Of a stretch of DNA of 64,000 nt, positions 61,420 to 64,000 are shown piece after piece. The notes beneath the pieces are model-generated. The model did no database searches and was not told the origin of the DNA. It saw only the letters and a program-made list of their open reading frames with translations. The stretch comes from an uncultured Bacteroidales bacterium (GTDB taxonomy: Bacteria; Bacteroidota; Bacteroidia; Bacteroidales; P3). Location: the NCBI GenBank assembly GCA_900317955.1, contig ONIP01000024.1, positions 1 through 64,000 on the forward strand. Direction: 5' to 3'. Position 1 is the stretch's first letter. Each line of letters begins with the position of its first letter. The translations under genes and the position numbers were made by a program.

Positions 61420-61466
61420 ACCGCGCAAAAAGATTGCACTTCGAGGGTGTATTTTTGCAGCCGAAA
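61420..61466 (+). repeat. 47-base promoter-bearing direct repeat, copy 2
   Basis: One base differs from copy 1, changing the -7 box to TATTTTTGC (61450-61458). An ATG opens two bases after the repeat. Confidence 0.82.
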
Positions 61467-61467
61467 T

Positions 61468-61593
61468 ATGCAGATTCCGAACAGAAAAACGAGAAAAAGT
61501 CGTTTTTCTGTACGGAATTCTTTCTTTTTCCCATTAAGCGACAAGAAAAACGAAGTGCGCAATTGTTGCGTTATTGGGGTGTATTATTGTTGA
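61468..61593 (+). CDS. Possible 41-residue basic peptide
   Basis: An ATG directly after the repeated promoter cassette opens 41 codons to TGA. The product is basic at its N-terminus (MQIPNRKTRKSRFSVRNSFF) and has paired cysteines near the end. The first half of the frame coincides with a perfect hairpin, so the RNA structure rather than the peptide may be the selected feature. Confidence 0.25.
   Translation: MQIPNRKTRKSRFSVRNSFFFPLSDKKNEVRNCCVIGVYYC
61481..61511 (+). other. Perfect hairpin downstream of the repeated promoter
   Basis: ACAGAAAAACGA (61481-61492) and TCGTTTTTCTGT (61500-61511) with a seven-base loop. A T-rich but not continuous run (TTCTTTCTTTTTCCC) follows about eight bases later. 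It could be a terminator or attenuator for transcripts from 61450. Confidence 0.6.
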
Positions 61594-61733
61594 AAAAAGA
61601 GAGAAGGACTATAAATGGATTAAGACTCTTTTTAGACAGATTTTTAGCTGAGAACTGAAGCATCCACATCTGTTCTACCCTTCAATTTGGGAATCGAGAT
61701 TGATGTATTTTATGCAAAATGGAAAATTATTAG

Positions 61734-61742
61734 TATCTTTGC
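61734..61742 (+). promoter_or_regulatory. Promoter -7 element of the caspase operon
   Basis: TATCTTTGC, with a leader of about 70 bases to the ATG at 61816. The following AATTGCTTTTAAAAG resembles the initial transcribed sequence at 28809 and 60639. Confidence 0.65.
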
Positions 61743-61815
61743 AATTGCTTTTAAAAGGGAAAAAACACTTTGGAGAACAGCTGAAAATAAGGCAGAAACA
61801 AACAATCCAAGACAG

Positions 61816-62718
61816 ATGAGCTCAAACAAATCCATACTCTTGAACGTGTTAATCATGATAATGACATGTATAGTGCCACAGCCATTGGGTTTAATGGCAC
61901 AAGAGAGACATGCCTTGTTGGTTGGAATCTCGGACTACCCACAATATACTGACAATGATGCATCATGGCCAAAGATTCATGGAGTAAATGATGTTCAGCT
62001 AATCAAGCCCATATTAAAGAAACAGGGATTTCGTATCAATACATTGCAGGATAAGACTGCAACATATAAGGTCATTACAAAGAGTCTTGCCAAGTTAAAG
62101 AATGAGGTGCGAGAGGGGGATATCGTGTATGTCCACTTTTCAGGACATGGGCAAGCTGTTGAGGATGAGAGTGGAGATGAAGAGGATGGTTGGGACGAAG
62201 CGTTTATTCCTTATGACGCACAAAGGAGATATAAACTAAAGGTTTACTCGGGAGAAAACCATCTGCTTGATGATGAACTTAATGAATACCTAAATGCCAT
62301 TCGAGAGAAGATTGGGCAAAGAGGAATCCTATATGTTGTTATTGATGCTTGTCATGCAGGTTCGTCTTATCGGGGTGATGCAGTAGAAGACAGTGTCTTT
62401 GTTCGAGGTACCGATATAGGCTTCAGCAAGAGTGGCAAAAACTATGCCCCACGGATAGACAAACGAGGAAACATTAGAATAAAGAGTTCAGCAGGTTTGT
62501 CTCCAATTTATATGTTAGAAGCCTGTCGGTCGTATGAAGTGAATACTGAAATCAAACAGGATGGCAAGTATTATGGACCAATGACGTTTTTTATTTCCCA
62601 ACAATTGTTAACCCAGCCCATATCCTATGCCATTAATTGGATAGAGAATGTACGGAAAGCTATGGATATGGATGTGCGGCTGATTAGGCAACACATGGTA
62701 GTAGAAAGTGCAAAATAG
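61816..62718 (+). CDS. Caspase-family (C14) protease with signal peptide
   Basis: 300 residues from the ATG at 61816; an earlier ATG at 61687 would read through the promoter. Residues 7-28 form a signal peptide (LLNVLIMIMTCIVPQPLGLMA), so the enzyme should work outside the cytoplasm. The caspase fold begins at RHALLVGISDYP. The catalytic dyad is His111 in VHFSGHGQ and Cys179 in VVIDACHAGSS, both intact. The loop EDESGDEEDGWDEAFIPYDA matches the metacaspase/paracaspase type. No pro- or adaptor domain is present. The next gene, an ECF sigma factor, begins two bases after the stop, and a membrane anti-sigma-like gene follows. Confidence 0.87.
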   Translation: MSSNKSILLNVLIMIMTCIVPQPLGLMAQERHALLVGISDYPQYTDNDASWPKIHGVNDVQLIKPILKKQGFRINTLQDKTATYKVITKSLAKLKNEVREGDIVYVHFSGHGQAVEDESGDEEDGWDEAFIPYDAQRRYKLKVYSGENHLLDDELNEYLNAIREKIGQRGILYVVIDACHAGSSYRGDAVEDSVFVRGTDIGFSKSGKNYAPRIDKRGNIRIKSSAGLSPIYMLEACRSYEVNTEIKQDGKYYGPMTFFISQQLLTQPISYAINWIENVRKAMDMDVRLIRQHMVVESAK

Positions 62719-62719
62719 T

Positions 62720-63310
62720 ATGGCGACAATTGCATTGAATCGTAAACAAGATAAGGTTTTAAACGACTTTGCCAGAGAGTATCAAAGCCGTACGCTCTCC
62801 TATTTGCAAAATACATTTTCTTTGAGCAAAGAAGATAGTGAAGATGTGTTTCAAGAAGCTTCAATTGTGCTATATCGTGCTGCCATAGATGGCAAATTGG
62901 ACAATCTAACATCCTCTTTATACACATACTTTATTGGCATCTGTAACAATAAGGCGCATGAACAACTTAGGTCAAACGGGAAAGCACAAATAGTGTACAT
63001 AGAAGACTATTCGGTTGATGCGAATGGGGAAAGATATAACACGCTGTTGAATAAGGCAGAAAAACTACTCGACATAATCGATAAAGATGAAAAAAGAGTA
63101 AACGAAAGAGACGGTATCGTACAAGATATGGTGAAGCAATTGCCACCACCATGTGATAAATTGCTTTGGTCATACTATCGTGACGCATTGTCAATGAAAG
63201 TCATTGCACAAATGTTTCATTATGCCAGTGAAGGTGTCGCCAAAGTCACCAAGCATCGTTGTCAAGAGAAATTCCGTAAGAACTATGAGGTGGCAGTAAA
63301 AGCATTATAA
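62720..63310 (+). CDS. ECF-type RNA polymerase sigma factor
   Basis: 196 residues. Region 2 is visible at FAREYQSRTLSYLQNTFSLS, EDSEDVFQEASIVLYRAAID and LTSSLYTYFIGICNNKAHEQLR. Region 4 is weaker: LPPPCDKLLWSYYRDALSMKVIAQMFHYASEGVAKVTKHRCQEKF, with the expected helix-turn-helix spacing. A Met four codons earlier (62708) would overlap the caspase gene. It directly follows the caspase gene and precedes its likely anti-sigma partner by 20 bases. Confidence 0.85.
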   Translation: MATIALNRKQDKVLNDFAREYQSRTLSYLQNTFSLSKEDSEDVFQEASIVLYRAAIDGKLDNLTSSLYTYFIGICNNKAHEQLRSNGKAQIVYIEDYSVDANGERYNTLLNKAEKLLDIIDKDEKRVNERDGIVQDMVKQLPPPCDKLLWSYYRDALSMKVIAQMFHYASEGVAKVTKHRCQEKFRKNYEVAVKAL

Positions 63311-63330
63311 ATGGGTAAAAGCAAACAACT

Positions 63331-64000
63331 ATGAATAGTAATAAGGATGACATACTGCATGAGAATGAAGAGAGAATATCACGCTATCTTCATGGAGAGA
63401 TGACTCCTGATGAAGAAGCTCTATTTGAGAATGATTTACAAAGTGATGAGACCCTGAGAAATCAAACAGAGGCCATAGCAAGAACTATCAAAGTAATGAA
63501 TGCGATAGGTTCTGAGCATGACAGAAAACTGGTTGAGGAAATGAGAGACTCCTCAATGAAAAAGACTCGACCTACACGATGGCTTTCTATTGCTGCCAGT
63601 TTTGCGTTGCTTATTACGGTAGGTTACTATACTTATGATTACTCTTCAACTGTTAGTTTAGGCAAAGAATATGCTACAGCCTTCCCATTGTCAACAGAAA
63701 TCCGGGGAGAAGAAGATGATGAAGTACTTGACAAGCTAACTGTTCTTTTTGACAATGTCGCCAACAATAGAGATATAGACAACACTATTGAACAACTTGA
63801 AGTCCTTTGGCAACAATCACAAAGCGATACATACAATGAATACACAACCTATGCTCCCTATATTGGATGGAATCTTGCTATTGCGTATTTGCTTGACTAT
63901 GATAAGAAAGAAGCAAAAGTAGTGCTTGAGCAGATGGAGCAAGTATACCCTTCAATAACAGAAATGCGAGAACAGATAGAAAAGCTTCTCAAAAGATTAT
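63331..64000 (+). CDS. Membrane anti-sigma-like protein (partial, runs off the right edge)
   Basis: 223 residues are visible. Residues 1-80 are acidic and helical (RISRYLHGEMTPDEEALFEN; DLQSDETLRNQTEAIARTIK), a pattern common in Bacteroidota anti-sigma and sigma-associated membrane proteins, without the zinc-binding Cys/His set. One membrane helix follows (RWLSIAASFALLITVGYYTY, about 83-102). The extracytoplasmic part is acidic, then TPR-like (YIGWNLAIAYLLDYDKKEAKVVLEQMEQV). Position after an ECF sigma gene supports a partner role. The C-terminus is not in the window. Confidence 0.7.
   Translation, partial: MNSNKDDILHENEERISRYLHGEMTPDEEALFENDLQSDETLRNQTEAIARTIKVMNAIGSEHDRKLVEEMRDSSMKKTRPTRWLSIAASFALLITVGYYTYDYSSTVSLGKEYATAFPLSTEIRGEEDDEVLDKLTVLFDNVANNRDIDNTIEQLEVLWQQSQSDTYNEYTTYAPYIGWNLAIAYLLDYDKKEAKVVLEQMEQVYPSITEMREQIEKLLKRL

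Larger units (their letters stand above)
61285..61815. other. A+T-rich non-coding stretch before the caspase gene
   Basis: Apart from the second copy of the 47-base repeat, a 41-codon open frame, a hairpin and the caspase promoter (listed separately), nothing else was identified in these 531 bases. Confidence 0.5.

Noticed and set aside
61687..61815. Upstream ATG for the caspase protein
   Set aside because: The extra 43 codons cover the promoter TATCTTTGC, and the signal peptide begins only at the ATG at 61816.
1..64000. Insertion sequences, prophage or integrase genes
   Set aside because: No transposase, integrase or phage structural protein was recognised in any frame, so mobile-element calls are limited to the repeat arrays.

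Overview
The window reads as a chromosomal segment of a member of Bacteroidales (phylum Bacteroidota), probably a gut or rumen type. Supporting evidence is the many promoters of the Bacteroidota form (a TAnnTTTG element, best seen as TATCTTTGC, sometimes with TTTG about 19 bases upstream), the near absence of Shine-Dalgarno sequences, a type IX secretion sorting domain at the left edge, and families typical of the phylum: DUF4270 lipoprotein, half-length glycogen synthase, second EF-G, BatA-type membrane protein and OMP_b-brl barrel. The species cannot be fixed from the sequence alone.

Layout. 0-8 kb: tail of a T9SS cargo protein, recQ, maf, a MORN-repeat protein, DUF4270 lipoprotein, glycogen synthase-like protein, recX and a SAM hydrolase. 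7.9-13.4 kb: a C-rich forward operon sufC-sufD-(TPR/beta-propeller protein)-ABC exporter. 13.6-25.5 kb: mostly reverse-strand housekeeping (rpsA, sugar MFS transporter, atpE-F-H-A-G, PLP aminotransferase, nadB). 25.6-33 kb: a lipoprotein histidine kinase with its response regulator, tRNA-Cys, a flippase and an EF-G2-like factor lacking the catalytic histidine. 33-42.7 kb is accessory: a sigma factor with a broken region 4 and a foreign C-terminus, an antitoxin/RelE/LuxR operon, a barrel protein and a CPBP protease sharing an identical C-terminal decapeptide, two truncated genes meeting at an octamer-repeat array, and stacked hairpins. 42.7-59.4 kb: prfA, acyltransferase, aroE, EEP-family protein, nth, BatA-like protein, NatAB-like ABC transporter, recJ, ettA and a sugar-nucleotide epimerase. 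59.4-64 kb is visibly richer in A+T, with gene remnants, duplicated promoter cassettes and a signal-peptide caspase / ECF sigma / membrane anti-sigma-like operon that runs off the right edge.

How parts work together. The atp cluster supplies F1Fo subunits c, b, delta, alpha and gamma, but a, beta and epsilon are not here; strong hairpins flank atpE, the subunit needed in most copies. The suf genes serve Fe-S cluster assembly. Most striking are the caspase/sigma/anti-sigma triad, the three-gene toxin-antitoxin-regulator operon facing a barrel gene across paired operator-like repeats, and a dispersed family of two-armed octanucleotide arrays, one of which sits exactly at the junction of two broken genes.
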